A DNA stretch of 64,000 nucleotides from Microterricola gilva (GCF_004217495.1 NZ_SHLC01000001.1:62001-126000), one strand, 5' to 3'; shown: positions 35,996-46,632, counted from the stretch's first letter. The notes: generated by a model from the letters alone, not told the origin. Program-made: numbers and translations.

Positions 35996-36613
35996 TTACA
36001 AGGACGAAGTGCAGTTGCAAGGACCGTTTCGCGCGAGGCGCCCGTGCAATCGCACTATGTCCTTGTTTGCCCAGTCGTGCAGGAGCCGCTGGAACAGCAG
36101 GTGGTCCTGCCACTCGCCGGCGATCTTGAGGTAGCGCGGGGCGAGACCGAACTGCTCGAAGCCGGCGTTCAGCAGCACCCGCTGCGATGCGGCGTTGTGC
36201 AGCAGCGTCCCGGCCTCGACGCGGTGCAGCCCCAGCTCGTCAGTGGCGACCGCGACCGCGTGCCGCACTGCAGCGGTCGCGATTCCGCGGCCGGTGTGTG
36301 CGGCATCCACCCAGTAGCCGATGCTCGCGCTCTGGAATGCGCCGCGCACGATGCCGGAGAGGTTGACGCGGGCGATGACCTCACCGTCCATCGTGACCAC
36401 GAACGGGTGGGCGTTGCCAGACGCGTGCTGGTTGAGCTGGCTGTAGATGACGGACTGCTGCCCGGCCGGCGTGAAGTAGTCGTCGGCGCGCGTCGGCTCC
36501 CACGGCGCCAGGTGCACGCGGTTGCGCCAGTACGCGTCGGCGAGCGCGGTGGCATCGTCGACACGCAGCAGGCGGATCACGGCTCCGGCGGGCAGTCTCG
36601 CGGATGTCGGCAT
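35996..36613 (-). CDS. RimJ/RimL-type N-acetyltransferase with repeat-encoded C-terminus
   Basis: A 205-residue GNAT protein of the ribosomal-protein/alanine acetyltransferase type. Features are VIRLLRVDDATALADAYWRN, SIGYWVDAAHTGRGIATAAV (acetyl-CoA loop) and VEAGTLLHNAASQRVLLNAG. The fold is complete at about residue 181 (HLLFQRLLHDW). The remaining ~23 residues (NKDIVRLHGRLARNGPCNCT...) and the stop codon come from the AAGGAC-family palindrome at 35998-36066, which seems to have invaded the 3' end. A TAGCAT box 6 nt before the ATG indicates a leaderless mRNA. Confidence 0.85.
   Translation of the reverse strand: MPTSARLPAGAVIRLLRVDDATALADAYWRNRVHLAPWEPTRADDYFTPAGQQSVIYSQLNQHASGNAHPFVVTMDGEVIARVNLSGIVRGAFQSASIGYWVDAAHTGRGIATAAVRHAVAVATDELGLHRVEAGTLLHNAASQRVLLNAGFEQFGLAPRYLKIAGEWQDHLLFQRLLHDWANKDIVRLHGRLARNGPCNCTSSL
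35998..36066. repeat. Imperfect AAGGAC-family inverted repeat, overlapping a gene end
   Basis: The left arm begins ACAAGGACGAAGTGCAGTTG (35998) and the right arm ends CGCACTATGTCCTTGT (36066); about 5 mismatches in 26. It is a diverged copy of the perfect palindrome at 33322. It encodes the last ~23 residues of the acetyltransferase. Confidence 0.8.
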
Positions 36614-36685
36614 CGAACGATGCTAGCGCCCGGTAGGCGCCGCGGTGGATCGTCGCGGGCTCTGCTTCGCTCTAGGCTCGACACC

Positions 36686-37288
36686 ATGCCTGAAGAGCTG
36701 TCTGCCGAGATCCCCGTGACGATCAGCATCGAGCCGCCGTTCTCTTCCGCTGCGCGCGCGGTGACGATGCGCTACTTCGATGACCTTGTGAGCCGGTACC
36801 ACGGGCGTCCGGCCACGGCCGAGGAGATCGCCGACGTCGATGCCGGGTACCCGAGCGAGCTGCTGCAGGAGCCGAACGGGCTGTTGCTGCTTGCGCGTCG
36901 TGGCGAGACGGTTCTCGGATGCGCCGGCATGCGCCTCGTCACGGAGCCTGGCGGCACGATCGACACCGCGTGCGAGGGCGCCGCCCGGGGCGAGGGTGCG
37001 GCAGAGCCGACCGCGGATGCCGCAGCAGCCACCTCGGTGCCGAAGCGGGTCGGCGAGGTGACGCGGGTGTTCGTCGACGGCTCCGCTCGGGGGCTGGGGG
37101 TCGCACGGCTGCTCATGGCCGAACTGGAGGTGCAGGCACGCTCGCTCGGTCTGGCCGCGCTCCGCCTCGACACGCGCTCCGACCTCGTCGAGGCCCGCCG
37201 GCTCTACGCGGCCGTCGGCTTCGCCGAGGTGGACGCGCACAATGCCGACCCGTACGCGGAGCACTGGTTCCGCAAGGAGCTCGACTGA
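36686..37288 (+). CDS. GNAT family N-acetyltransferase
   Basis: A 200-residue acetyltransferase. The acetyl-CoA binding motif is VTRVFVDGSARGLGVARLLM, followed by LGLAALRLDTRSDLVEARRL and YAAVGFAEV. An insertion of about 25 Ala/Gly/Glu-rich residues (around 95-120) interrupts the usual beta4 region and may be a flexible loop. A TAGGCT -10 box lies 7 nt before the ATG, so translation is probably leaderless. The substrate is unknown. Repeat elements begin right after the stop codon. Confidence 0.87.
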   Translation: MPEELSAEIPVTISIEPPFSSAARAVTMRYFDDLVSRYHGRPATAEEIADVDAGYPSELLQEPNGLLLLARRGETVLGCAGMRLVTEPGGTIDTACEGAARGEGAAEPTADAAAATSVPKRVGEVTRVFVDGSARGLGVARLLMAELEVQARSLGLAALRLDTRSDLVEARRLYAAVGFAEVDAHNADPYAEHWFRKELD

Positions 37289-37290
37289 GA

Positions 37291-37481
37291 CAGCGCGACG
37301 CGCAGCGTCGCGAAAGGCGGCAGCCCACCATGAGGCAACTTCGGGAACAGCGACCGATGCTGGTGCAGTCCGACGCTCGTGCGAGGGTTTCGACAAGCTC
37401 AACCAGCGGGTGTCGCACCGGAACCGCGCGGTTTCGACAGGCTCAACCAACGGGGTGCCGTCGATTGAGCCTGTCGAGATC
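37291..37481. repeat. Repeat cluster: hairpin module and three TTTCGACARGCTCAA units
   Basis: This gap between an acetyltransferase and dGTPase is filled by repeats. It contains the inverted copy of the 27291 hairpin module (37291-37326), GGTTTCGACAAGCTCAACC (37386-37404), GGTTTCGACAGGCTCAACC (37430-37448) and the opposite-facing GATTGAGCCTGTCGAGATC (37463-37481). Confidence 0.87.
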
Positions 37482-37489
37482 GGCCGAAG

Positions 37490-39055
37490 CTACAGGCTGC
37501 GGCCGGACTCCCAGAGGTTGTCCGAGGTGCCGCTGATGAGCGCGGCGACCGACATGGCCTGGGCATCGGTGAACGAGGCGATGTAGTCGACGACGGCGCG
37601 GGAGCGGCCGAAGCGGGCGATGTCGCGGTCGCTCGTGCCCGCGCCGACGGCGGCGAAGTACTCGGGGGCGTTCGCGCGCAGCTCGCGGTACTCTGCGGTT
37701 GCGGCCTCGATCGAGTCGATGAGTCTGCGTGGGGCGCGGGCCGCGTCATCCGCGTCATTCAGCCAGAGGTGGAAGCCGTCGGCGAGCGTCTCGAGCACGC
37801 GGGCCTGGCCGCGCTGGTAGACGGCGAGGTCGCTGCGGTCGAGCACGAAGCGGGTGTGCACGAACTTGAGCACGACGACGTCGTGCCAGGCGTCGCTGCC
37901 GAGGCGCACGTGGCCGCTGCGCACATTGGGCGTGCGCTCCACCCGGATCGAGCCCTTGAGGCGGTCGATCCAGCGGCGGGTGAAGGCCGAGACGGCGCGG
38001 TCTGCCTCGAGTCCGCCGTCGTAGGGAATCGTCAGCAGCCCCTCGACGAGGTCGTGCGTGACCCGCACGACCGAGGCGCGGAAGGCCTCGGCGTTGGCGA
38101 TCCAGGAATCCTTGGCGTAGGTGTGCCGCCAGGCCGCCTCGAGCGCATAGCCGGGGCGGCGCAGCGCGACGCCGGCCATGAGCTCGCCGGGCTCGAGCGC
38201 GGCGAGCGCGCTCTGCGCCTGCAGCCAGCCGTTCAGCTCGGCCGAGACCGCCGTGAACTGCAGCACGCCCGCGCGGTAGAAGTCGTCGAGGTCGTGCACC
38301 GAGTACGCGATGTCGTCGGCGATGTCCATCACCGAGCATTCGAGCGTCTGCTGGTGCGTGCCGATCGCGGGGAAGGCCGAGAGCACGTCAGCCATCTCGA
38401 GCGCGTCGATCGAGTAGGCCGAGAACTTGAGAGCCCCGGATGCCGAGTCGGAGCCGACCCCGCGCGGCAGCCGCTCCGCTGGCTGCGGCGGCAGGGAGCG
38501 CCACTCGTTGCGGGTCCACGGGTACTTGAGCACGGCGGCGCGCACGGCCTTGGTCAGATTGAGGCCGCGCGCCGTGGCGTCGCAGCTGTCGAGCGCGGTC
38601 AGGATGCGGAAGGTCTGCGCGTTGCCCTCGAAGCCGTCCGGCAGGCCGAGCCTGTTGCGGGCGGCGCGGTCGAGCACCTGCTCGCCGAGGTGGCCGAACG
38701 GCGGGTGGCCGAGGTCGTGTGCGGCGGCGGCGGCCTGCACGACGACGGGGTCGCAGCCGCCGAGGTCGGCGACGATCTGGCGGGCGGCCTCCGGGGCATC
38801 GCGGAAGCCGACGGCGATCGAGCGGGCGACGGCCGAGACCTTGAGCGAGTGGGTGAGTCGGTTGTGCACCGTGGTGCCGGAGCCGGCCTGCGGGATCACC
38901 TGCGTGACGGCGGAGAGCCGCGAGAAGTACGGCGAGAAGCGGATGCGCTCGACGTCGACGCGGAACTCGTCCTCGCCCGCCGCGCCGCCCGTCGTGGGCT
39001 CTGGGATGGCGCGCTCGCGCCCGCCGCCGGTGTGAGATCGAGCAAAGTTCTGCAT
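37490..39055 (-). CDS. dgt: Deoxyguanosinetriphosphate triphosphohydrolase-like protein
   Basis: A 521-residue HD-domain enzyme that cleaves dNTPs to the nucleoside and tripolyphosphate, helping to control the dNTP pool. Features are RLSAVTQV, HNRLTHSLKVSAVARSIA (His69), the HD pair in AAAHDLGHPPFGHLGEQVL (His113/Asp114), GFEGNAQTFRI and SVMDIADDIAYSVHDLDDFY. Length fits the long actinobacterial type-1 group. A TAGGCT box lies 9 nt before the ATG, so the leader is at most a few bases. Confidence 0.93.
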   Translation of the reverse strand: MQNFARSHTGGGRERAIPEPTTGGAAGEDEFRVDVERIRFSPYFSRLSAVTQVIPQAGSGTTVHNRLTHSLKVSAVARSIAVGFRDAPEAARQIVADLGGCDPVVVQAAAAAHDLGHPPFGHLGEQVLDRAARNRLGLPDGFEGNAQTFRILTALDSCDATARGLNLTKAVRAAVLKYPWTRNEWRSLPPQPAERLPRGVGSDSASGALKFSAYSIDALEMADVLSAFPAIGTHQQTLECSVMDIADDIAYSVHDLDDFYRAGVLQFTAVSAELNGWLQAQSALAALEPGELMAGVALRRPGYALEAAWRHTYAKDSWIANAEAFRASVVRVTHDLVEGLLTIPYDGGLEADRAVSAFTRRWIDRLKGSIRVERTPNVRSGHVRLGSDAWHDVVVLKFVHTRFVLDRSDLAVYQRGQARVLETLADGFHLWLNDADDAARAPRRLIDSIEAATAEYRELRANAPEYFAAVGAGTSDRDIARFGRSRAVVDYIASFTDAQAMSVAALISGTSDNLWESGRSL

Positions 39056-39272
39056 GGTGCGCTCAGCCTACCCGCGGGCTACCGCACCGCGCTCGGCTCC
39101 GCCGGGTGCAGTTCCGCCGGGTTCACATCCGCCGGTCCGCGCGGTGCTGCGTGCGCTCGGCCAGTGTTTCGGGTGGCGCGCCGCCGCCGCTGCCCGGCGT
39201 GGCCGCCGGATCTCCGGCCGCGCGTACGCGGGCGCCCACGCGAGCAGTGCGGGCCGGCGGATGCCGCGGCGC

Positions 39273-40055
39273 TCAGCGCGAGGCGGTGCGCGCCGAGAAG
39301 GCGGCGACGCGGGCGCGCGCCTCTGCGCTGTCGAAGGCGGCGCCGATGCTGACGGCCTCGTCGTCGAGGGAGTCCTGGAACGAGCGCGTGCGCCCGGCGT
39401 GGACGAGGCGCTTCGCCTGCCCGTAAGCGGCGGATGCACCCTGCAGCCAGTGTGCGGCGATCGCGGTGGCGCGGTCGGCGACGGCATCCGGGGCGGCAAG
39501 CTCGGTGACGAGGCCCCAGTCGAGCGCCTCCGCGGCGGAGAGCGTGCGTGGGGTCAGCAATAGCTCGAGTGCGCGCCTGCTGCCGACGGCCTCCGGCAGC
39601 AGCGTGCTCACGCCGCAGTCGGGGGTGAGCGCGATATCGGCGTACTTGCTGGCGAAGCTCGCCGTCTCCGCGGCGACGATCACGTCGGCGACGAGCATGA
39701 AACCGAGCCCGCCGCCCGCGACGGGCCCGTGCACCGCGGCGACGATCGGGGTCGCGCTGCCCCGCAGCAGTCGGTGGCCGTCGTGGATCACATCGGCCAG
39801 CTCCCGCACCGCAGCGCCCGCGCTGAGCTCGGCGGAGCCGAGCGCCGCCATGGCGAGGACGTCGCCGCCGGCACAGAAGGCGCGGCCGCGGGCATCGAAG
39901 AGCACGGCGCGGATGTCGGCGCGCTCCGCGACCTCGGTGGCGATCTCGCGCCAGCGGTACGCGGCATCCGCATCGATGGCGTTGAGGCGCTCCGGGCGGT
40001 TGAGGGTGACGTGGGCGAGCCCGTCGCTCACCGTGAAGAGGATGCTGTCGCTCAT
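39273..40055 (-). CDS. Enoyl-CoA hydratase/isomerase family protein
   Basis: A 260-residue crotonase-fold protein. HVTLNRPERLNAIDADAAYR, RAFCAGGDVLAMA (first oxyanion-hole loop) and AAVHGPVAGGGLGFMLVADV (second) are standard. The catalytic position reads ALTPDCGVSTLLPEAVG, with Asp rather than the hydratase Glu, which fits PaaG-like isomerases better than hydratases. A TAGACT box lies 6 nt before the ATG (leaderless). The 217 bases downstream (39056-39272) hold only three short CCGCCGG repeats and no gene I can support. Confidence 0.87.
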   Translation of the reverse strand: MSDSILFTVSDGLAHVTLNRPERLNAIDADAAYRWREIATEVAERADIRAVLFDARGRAFCAGGDVLAMAALGSAELSAGAAVRELADVIHDGHRLLRGSATPIVAAVHGPVAGGGLGFMLVADVIVAAETASFASKYADIALTPDCGVSTLLPEAVGSRRALELLLTPRTLSAAEALDWGLVTELAAPDAVADRATAIAAHWLQGASAAYGQAKRLVHAGRTRSFQDSLDDEAVSIGAAFDSAEARARVAAFSARTASR

Positions 40056-40126
40056 GGCTGCAGTCTACGGATCCGCCCCGCCCGCACGAGCTCGACTTCG
40101 CCCGAACGGCCATTGGCCGCGCGAGA

Positions 40127-40173
40127 TGCCACAGATGGCCCCTTCACGCGTGCTCAAGGGGCCATCTGTGGCA
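40127..40173. repeat. Perfect 18-bp inverted repeat
   Basis: TGCCACAGATGGCCCCTT (40127-40144) pairs exactly with 40156-40173. The 11-nt loop contains the small palindrome CACGCGTG. It lies in the gap between the LysR gene end and the start of the enoyl-CoA hydratase gene, both on the reverse strand, and is a likely LysR-gene terminator. Confidence 0.9.
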
Positions 40174-40259
40174 ACTCGCCGCCGTCCGCACGCCGACAGC
40201 GGTGTCGTGCGCCGCCCGGCGGCCCGGCCGGAGACGGGCGGCCGGAGCCGGGCGGGTGG

Positions 40260-41171
40260 CTACTGGGCGGCGTCGTGCGCGGCCTGCACCTGTGCGGCCT
40301 GAGCCTGCAGCGCGGCGAGCACGGTGCGCACGGCGAGGCGCTCGGCGACATCCGGCCGCATCAGCGCCACCACCTGGCGCGTGGATTCCACCCCGCGCAG
40401 CGGCTTGAGCACGACACCGTCGCGCCCGCTCGAGGTGTAGCGGGGCACGAGGGCGATGCCGAGGCCGGCCGTGATGAACGCCTCGACGACGCGCATGTCG
40501 GAGAAGCGCTGCGTGACCGTGGCCCGGCGGCCGGTCTGCTGCTCGATCTCGTGCAGGATGCGTTCGAAGGGGAAGCCGGTCGGAACGCCGATCCACTCCT
40601 CGCCGACGACGTCCGCCGGCGCGAGGAAGCTGCGGCCGGCGAGGCGGTGCCCGATCGGCAGCCCGACGTCGAGCGGTTCGGTCATGAGCGGGATGACGCG
40701 CAGCCCGCGCCCGCCCCAACTCTGTTGGCCGGGCATGGCGTGGGCCAGCACGATGTCGTGGTCAGCCGTGAGCGCGGGGAAGTCGGCCTGCTCGGGGTCG
40801 AGGTCGGTGCAGCGCAGCACGAGTCCGGCCGGAAGCGCGGCGAGGGTGCCAGGCAACAGCATCTGCCCGGCCGTTGGAAAGGTGACGAGGCTCACCTCAC
40901 CGCTGGGGTGGTTGCGGAACTCGTCCCAGAGCGCGCCGGCCCTGGCCAGGGCGACGGCGACATCGCCGGCGCTGCGGGCCAGCGCGATGCCGGCGCTGGT
41001 CAGGCTGAGCCCGCGGCCGGAGCGTTCGGTGAGCGGAACGCCGACCTCGCGTTCGAGCTTCTTGAGCTGCTGTGACACGGCGGACGGTGTGCGATGCGTT
41101 GCAGCCGCGACCGCGGTGACGCTGCCGCGCTCGGCGAGCTCGCGCAGCAGGTCGAGGCGACGCACATCCAT
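40260..41171 (-). CDS. LysR family transcriptional regulator
   Basis: A 303-residue regulator. The N-terminal HTH reads MDVRRLDLLRELAERGSVTA, HRTPSAVSQQLKKLEREVGV and LTSAGIALARSAG. The C-terminal two-lobed effector domain includes VSLVTFPTAGQMLLPGTLAA and VEAFITAGLGIALVPRY. It diverges from a 40-residue membrane ORF. The likely operator GTGCAGAA-N11-TTCTGCAC lies 21 bases before its start. A TAGATT box sits 6 nt before the ATG, so the mRNA is leaderless. Effector unknown. Confidence 0.92.
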   Translation of the reverse strand: MDVRRLDLLRELAERGSVTAVAAATHRTPSAVSQQLKKLEREVGVPLTERSGRGLSLTSAGIALARSAGDVAVALARAGALWDEFRNHPSGEVSLVTFPTAGQMLLPGTLAALPAGLVLRCTDLDPEQADFPALTADHDIVLAHAMPGQQSWGGRGLRVIPLMTEPLDVGLPIGHRLAGRSFLAPADVVGEEWIGVPTGFPFERILHEIEQQTGRRATVTQRFSDMRVVEAFITAGLGIALVPRYTSSGRDGVVLKPLRGVESTRQVVALMRPDVAERLAVRTVLAALQAQAAQVQAAHDAAQ

Positions 41172-41191
41172 GAAGCAAATCTACAGCCTCA

Positions 41192-41218
41192 GTGCAGAAA
41201 CACTCGCTTGTTCTGCAC
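41192..41218. promoter_or_regulatory. LysR-type operator
   Basis: GTGCAGAA (41192-41199) and TTCTGCAC (41211-41218) are perfect 8-bp arms separated by 11 bases, the classical T-N11-A layout of LysR sites. It lies between the divergent lysR gene and the small membrane ORF, next to the lysR -10 box. Confidence 0.8.
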
Positions 41219-41300
41219 GATTACTCGGGGTGTACTTGAGGTACAGCAACCACGCAACGGCGCGCGCGTTCACCTCAATCCCGTGCCGAAAGGTCTCACC

Positions 41301-41423
41301 ATGTTCGTTCTCATCGCAGCGCTCGTCGCCACCGCAGTTCTGGCCGCCATCGGCAGCATCGTGCTCGTCTCCCGCGACGGCTACGGCCGCGTCGCCGAGC
41401 GCAAGCATGTTCGTATGTACTGA
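41301..41423 (+). CDS. Small membrane protein (40 residues) divergent from lysR
   Basis: A short ORF with AAAGG 8 nt before the ATG. It encodes one hydrophobic helix (FVLIAALVATAVLAAIGSIV) and then a basic tail, SRDGYGRVAERKHVRMY. The DGYGR tail recalls small proteins that I have seen beside LysR genes in related bacteria, but no function is known to me. The TGA stop lies inside the first unit of a 14-bp tandem repeat. The LysR operator lies in its promoter region, so the LysR protein probably controls it. Confidence 0.6.
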   Translation: MFVLIAALVATAVLAAIGSIVLVSRDGYGRVAERKHVRMY

Positions 41424-41473
41424 GCCGCATCTACTGAGCCGCATCTACTGAGCCGCATCTACTGAGCCCGACG
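41418..41473 (+). repeat. 14-bp tandem repeat, about four units
   Basis: TACTGAGCCGCATC is repeated exactly three times from 41418, and a fourth unit (41460-41473) is degenerate. The first unit contains the stop codon of the small membrane ORF. The unit is not a multiple of three. Confidence 0.92.
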
Positions 41474-41614
41474 CGTGCGCCAGCCTCGACACGCGCGGCG
41501 CAGCGGCATGGCGCGCCGTGATGCAGGGAAAATCCTTGCCCGAGGCGCTCAGCCGCCGCTAGCGTGAGCCGGAGGGGTTCACACGTTGTGGCCCGGCGCG
41601 AGCAAGGGGGATCC

Positions 41615-42358
41615 ATGGCGCATGTAGTGGCAACGGGTGCGGGCAAGGCCATGATGGAGCGGCGGAACGATCCGACGCACGAGTACATTCTGCGGCTCAC
41701 CGGCAAGGAGCGGCCGCGGGTGCTGTTCGTGGGAACGGCGACCGGCGACGACCCCGCCTACATCCTGAGCTTCTACCAGACGTACAATTCCGACCGCTGC
41801 GCCCCGCACCACCTGCCGCTGTTCCACCGGCCGATGGACGACCTGGCCGGCTTCGTGCGCGGATTCGACGTCATCCACGTCGGCGGCGGCAACACCGCCA
41901 ACATGCTCGACGTCTGGAAGCGCCAGGGCCTCGACGTGATCATGCGCGAGATGTGGGAAGACTCGGAGTCCAACGTCGTGTTCACCGGCGGAAGCGCCGG
42001 AGGCATCTGCTGGTTCGAAGGCGGAACCACCGACAGCTTCGGTCCGACGCTGCAGGTGCTGCCAGAGGGCCTCGGCTTCCTCCGGGGCAGCTTCTGCCCG
42101 CACTATGACGCAGAGGACCAGCGCCAGCCCCTCTTCCACGCCTCGCTGCTCTCCGGGGAACTCGCGACCGGTTACGCGGTGGGCAACCTCCAGTCGCTGC
42201 ACTTCACCGGCGCAGAGTTCATCACCGCGATCAGCCCGGCCGAGGGCGGGCTCGCCCTCAGGGTCGAGGCGATCGACGGCAAGATCGTCGAGACCGAGCT
42301 CCCGGTGACGGTGCTCGGTTCCGCCGACGACGTGTACCCGACTGGGCCTTCCGCATGA
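41615..42358 (+). CDS. Peptidase E / cyanophycinase-like serine dipeptidase (S51)
   Basis: A 247-residue S51 peptidase. The nucleophile is Ser127 in VVFTGGSAGGICWFEGG. VIHVGGGNTANMLDVWKRQG and FCPHYDAEDQRQPLF are family segments, and the histidine in CPHYD is a candidate base. Family members split Asp-Xaa dipeptides or cyanophycin-type beta-aspartyl bonds. AAGGGGGA precedes the ATG. The gene overlaps the following C4-dicarboxylate carrier as ATGA, so aspartate release and aspartate/succinate/fumarate transport are probably linked. Confidence 0.85.
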   Translation: MAHVVATGAGKAMMERRNDPTHEYILRLTGKERPRVLFVGTATGDDPAYILSFYQTYNSDRCAPHHLPLFHRPMDDLAGFVRGFDVIHVGGGNTANMLDVWKRQGLDVIMREMWEDSESNVVFTGGSAGGICWFEGGTTDSFGPTLQVLPEGLGFLRGSFCPHYDAEDQRQPLFHASLLSGELATGYAVGNLQSLHFTGAEFITAISPAEGGLALRVEAIDGKIVETELPVTVLGSADDVYPTGPSA

Positions 42359-43710
42359 ACGACAGCGTCGTCATCCTTGTCCTCCAGCTGCTGGTCGTTA
42401 TCGGTGCCATCTACATGGGCACCCGCACGAGCGGGATCGGCTTGGGCGTCTGGGGCCTCGTCGGCGTTGCCGTGCTGCTGTTCGGCTTCCAGACCGCCCC
42501 GGGCAACGCGCCCGTCGACGCGGTGTTCATCGTGCTCACCGTCATCACCGCGGCATCCGTCATGCAGGCGGCTGGCGGCATCGACTGGATGGTCTCGATC
42601 GCCGCGAAGGTGATCAAGCAACGCCCCAAGAGCGTGGTCTTCCTGGCCCCGGCGATGTCATTCCTGTTCACGGTCGGTGCGGGTACCGGCAACATCTTCT
42701 ACCCCCTGCTGCCCGTGATCTACGACGTCTCGTACCAGCAGAAGATCCGCCCGGAGCGCTCGCTCTCGGTCGCGGCCGTCGCCTCGCAGGTCGGTATCCT
42801 CTGCAGCCCGGTGTCCGCGGCCACCGCCTCGATGGTCGTGCTGCTCGCGCCGAGCGGCTTCGACCTCGGCATGCTGCTGCTCATCATGTGGCCGGCGTCC
42901 ATCGCCGGACTGTTCGTGGCCTGCCTGGTGATGGTGCGCTGGGGCAAGAACCTTGAGGACGACCCCGAGTTCCAGCGCCGCCTCGCCGCCCACGCGATCA
43001 AGCCGCCGGAGGAGAAGGACGTCGAGGTGAAGCTGCCGAAGACCGCCGTGCTCTCGGCGTCCCTGTTCCTGATCGGCGTCGGCATCATCGTGCTCACCGG
43101 ACTCTTCGAGGGCCTGCGGCCGATCATCGGAACGGATGTCGACGGCGACCCCGTCCGCGTCTCCGTCACGATCATCATCGAGGTCGTCATGGGTGTCATC
43201 GCAGCGCTGATCTTCCTCACCTGCAAGGTCAAGGCCGCGGATGTGCCCAAGCAGTCGACCTTCCCGGCCGGTATGGTCGGCGCCTTCGCGCTCTTCGGAA
43301 TCGCGTGGCTCGCCAACACCTTCGTCGCCAACAACAACACGCTGATCGTCGACGGTCTCGGCGCCGTGGTCTCCGGCTCGTCTGCCTTCCTCGGAGCTCT
43401 GCTGTTCGCACTCGCGCTCGCCGCGGTCGCGATGCTCACGACGAGCCAGTCGAGCGCAACGAACGCCATCGTGCCGATCGGCCTCGCCATCGGGCTGCCG
43501 GCCCCGTTGATCGCCGGACTCTGGCCATCCGCGATGGGCATGTACATCCTGCCGGCGAACGGCAGCCAGGTGGCGACCGTCGCATTCGACCAGACCGGAA
43601 CGACGAAGATGGGCAAGTTCGTCTTCGACCACTCGTTCCAGATCCCGAACCTCATCTACATGCTGGTCGCGATCGCCGTCGGTGTCGCCATGTCGTTCGT
43701 CGTCAGCTGA
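42355..43710 (+). CDS. Anaerobic C4-dicarboxylate carrier (DcuA/DcuB type)
   Basis: A 451-residue membrane protein with about ten helices. It has GIGLGVWGLVGVAVLLFGFQ, VGAGTGNIFYPLLPVIYDVS, ASQVGILCSPVSAATASMVV and LTTSQSSATNAIVPIGLAIG. The family exchanges fumarate, malate, aspartate and succinate. The coupling with peptidase E suggests aspartate uptake or exchange as the role here. A near-perfect palindrome follows 45 bases after the stop. Confidence 0.88.
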   Translation: MNDSVVILVLQLLVVIGAIYMGTRTSGIGLGVWGLVGVAVLLFGFQTAPGNAPVDAVFIVLTVITAASVMQAAGGIDWMVSIAAKVIKQRPKSVVFLAPAMSFLFTVGAGTGNIFYPLLPVIYDVSYQQKIRPERSLSVAAVASQVGILCSPVSAATASMVVLLAPSGFDLGMLLLIMWPASIAGLFVACLVMVRWGKNLEDDPEFQRRLAAHAIKPPEEKDVEVKLPKTAVLSASLFLIGVGIIVLTGLFEGLRPIIGTDVDGDPVRVSVTIIIEVVMGVIAALIFLTCKVKAADVPKQSTFPAGMVGAFALFGIAWLANTFVANNNTLIVDGLGAVVSGSSAFLGALLFALALAAVAMLTTSQSSATNAIVPIGLAIGLPAPLIAGLWPSAMGMYILPANGSQVATVAFDQTGTTKMGKFVFDHSFQIPNLIYMLVAIAVGVAMSFVVS

Positions 43711-43755
43711 CCGAAGCGCGAAACGCGAGGTGCGCGAGCCGGCGGCTCGTGCCGT

Positions 43756-43790
43756 GCTCCTGCTGGAGTCCTCAGGACTCCAGCAGGAGC
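43756..43790. terminator. 35-base palindrome, probable terminator after the Dcu gene
   Basis: GCTCCTGCTGGAGTCCT and its complement meet around a central CA, so the stem is about 16 bp with almost no loop; CTTTC follows. It separates the pepE-dcu operon from pyrE. Confidence 0.8.
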
Positions 43791-43829
43791 CTTTCACGCC
43801 GCTCCGACTCGTCCGCGTAGAATCGGGGG

Positions 43830-44376
43830 GTGACTGACGTGCGTGCGCAACTTATCGACTACATCTCGGCCGAGGCCGTCTTCCACGGTGACTTCACCCT
43901 GACCAGCGGCAAGAAGGCGACGTACTACGTCGACCTGCGCAAGGTCAGCCTCGACCACCGTGTCGCGCCGCTGATCGGCCAGGTCATGCTCGACCTCATC
44001 GCCGAGATCCCGGATGTCGCCGCCGTCGGTGGCATGACCATGGGCGCCGACCCCATTGCCGCAGCCGTGCTGCACCAGGGCGCGGCCCGCGGGGCGGCGT
44101 ACGACGCGTTCGTCGTGCGCAAGGAACCCAAGGACCACGGCCGTGGCCGCCAGGTCGAGGGGCCCGACCTCGAGGGCAAGCGCGTGATCGTGCTTGAGGA
44201 CACGTCGACGACGGGCGGCTCGCCGCTGGCCGCCATCGAGGCGCTCAAGAAGGTCGGTGCGATCATTGCAGGCGTCGCCGTGGTCGTCGACCGCAACACC
44301 GGTGCCCGCGAAGTGATCGAGGCCGCAGGCTACCCCTACTTCTACGCCATCGGCCTCGACGATCTGGGTCTCGCGG

Positions 44377-44384
<8 letters not shown>
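43830..44384 (+). CDS. pyrE: Orotate phosphoribosyltransferase
   Basis: A 184-residue enzyme that transfers orotate onto PRPP, giving OMP in de novo pyrimidine synthesis. GDFTLTSGKKATYYVDLRKV, VGGMTMGADPIAAAV and the PRPP motif VIVLEDTSTTGGS are diagnostic. A TAGAAT box 6 nt before the GTG start points to a leaderless mRNA. Its end overlaps the next gene by 8 bases, unusually tying nucleotide synthesis to a membrane protein gene. Confidence 0.95.

Positions 44385-46632
<2,248 letters not shown>

Noticed and set aside
39056-39272. A possible short gene or repeat array between dgt and the enoyl-CoA hydratase gene
   Set aside because: Only three short CCGCCGG units at irregular spacing; no start with ribosome site or promoter gives a plausible protein.
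41418-41473. CRISPR-like array
   Set aside because: The units are directly adjacent 14-mers with no spacers; it is a simple tandem repeat.
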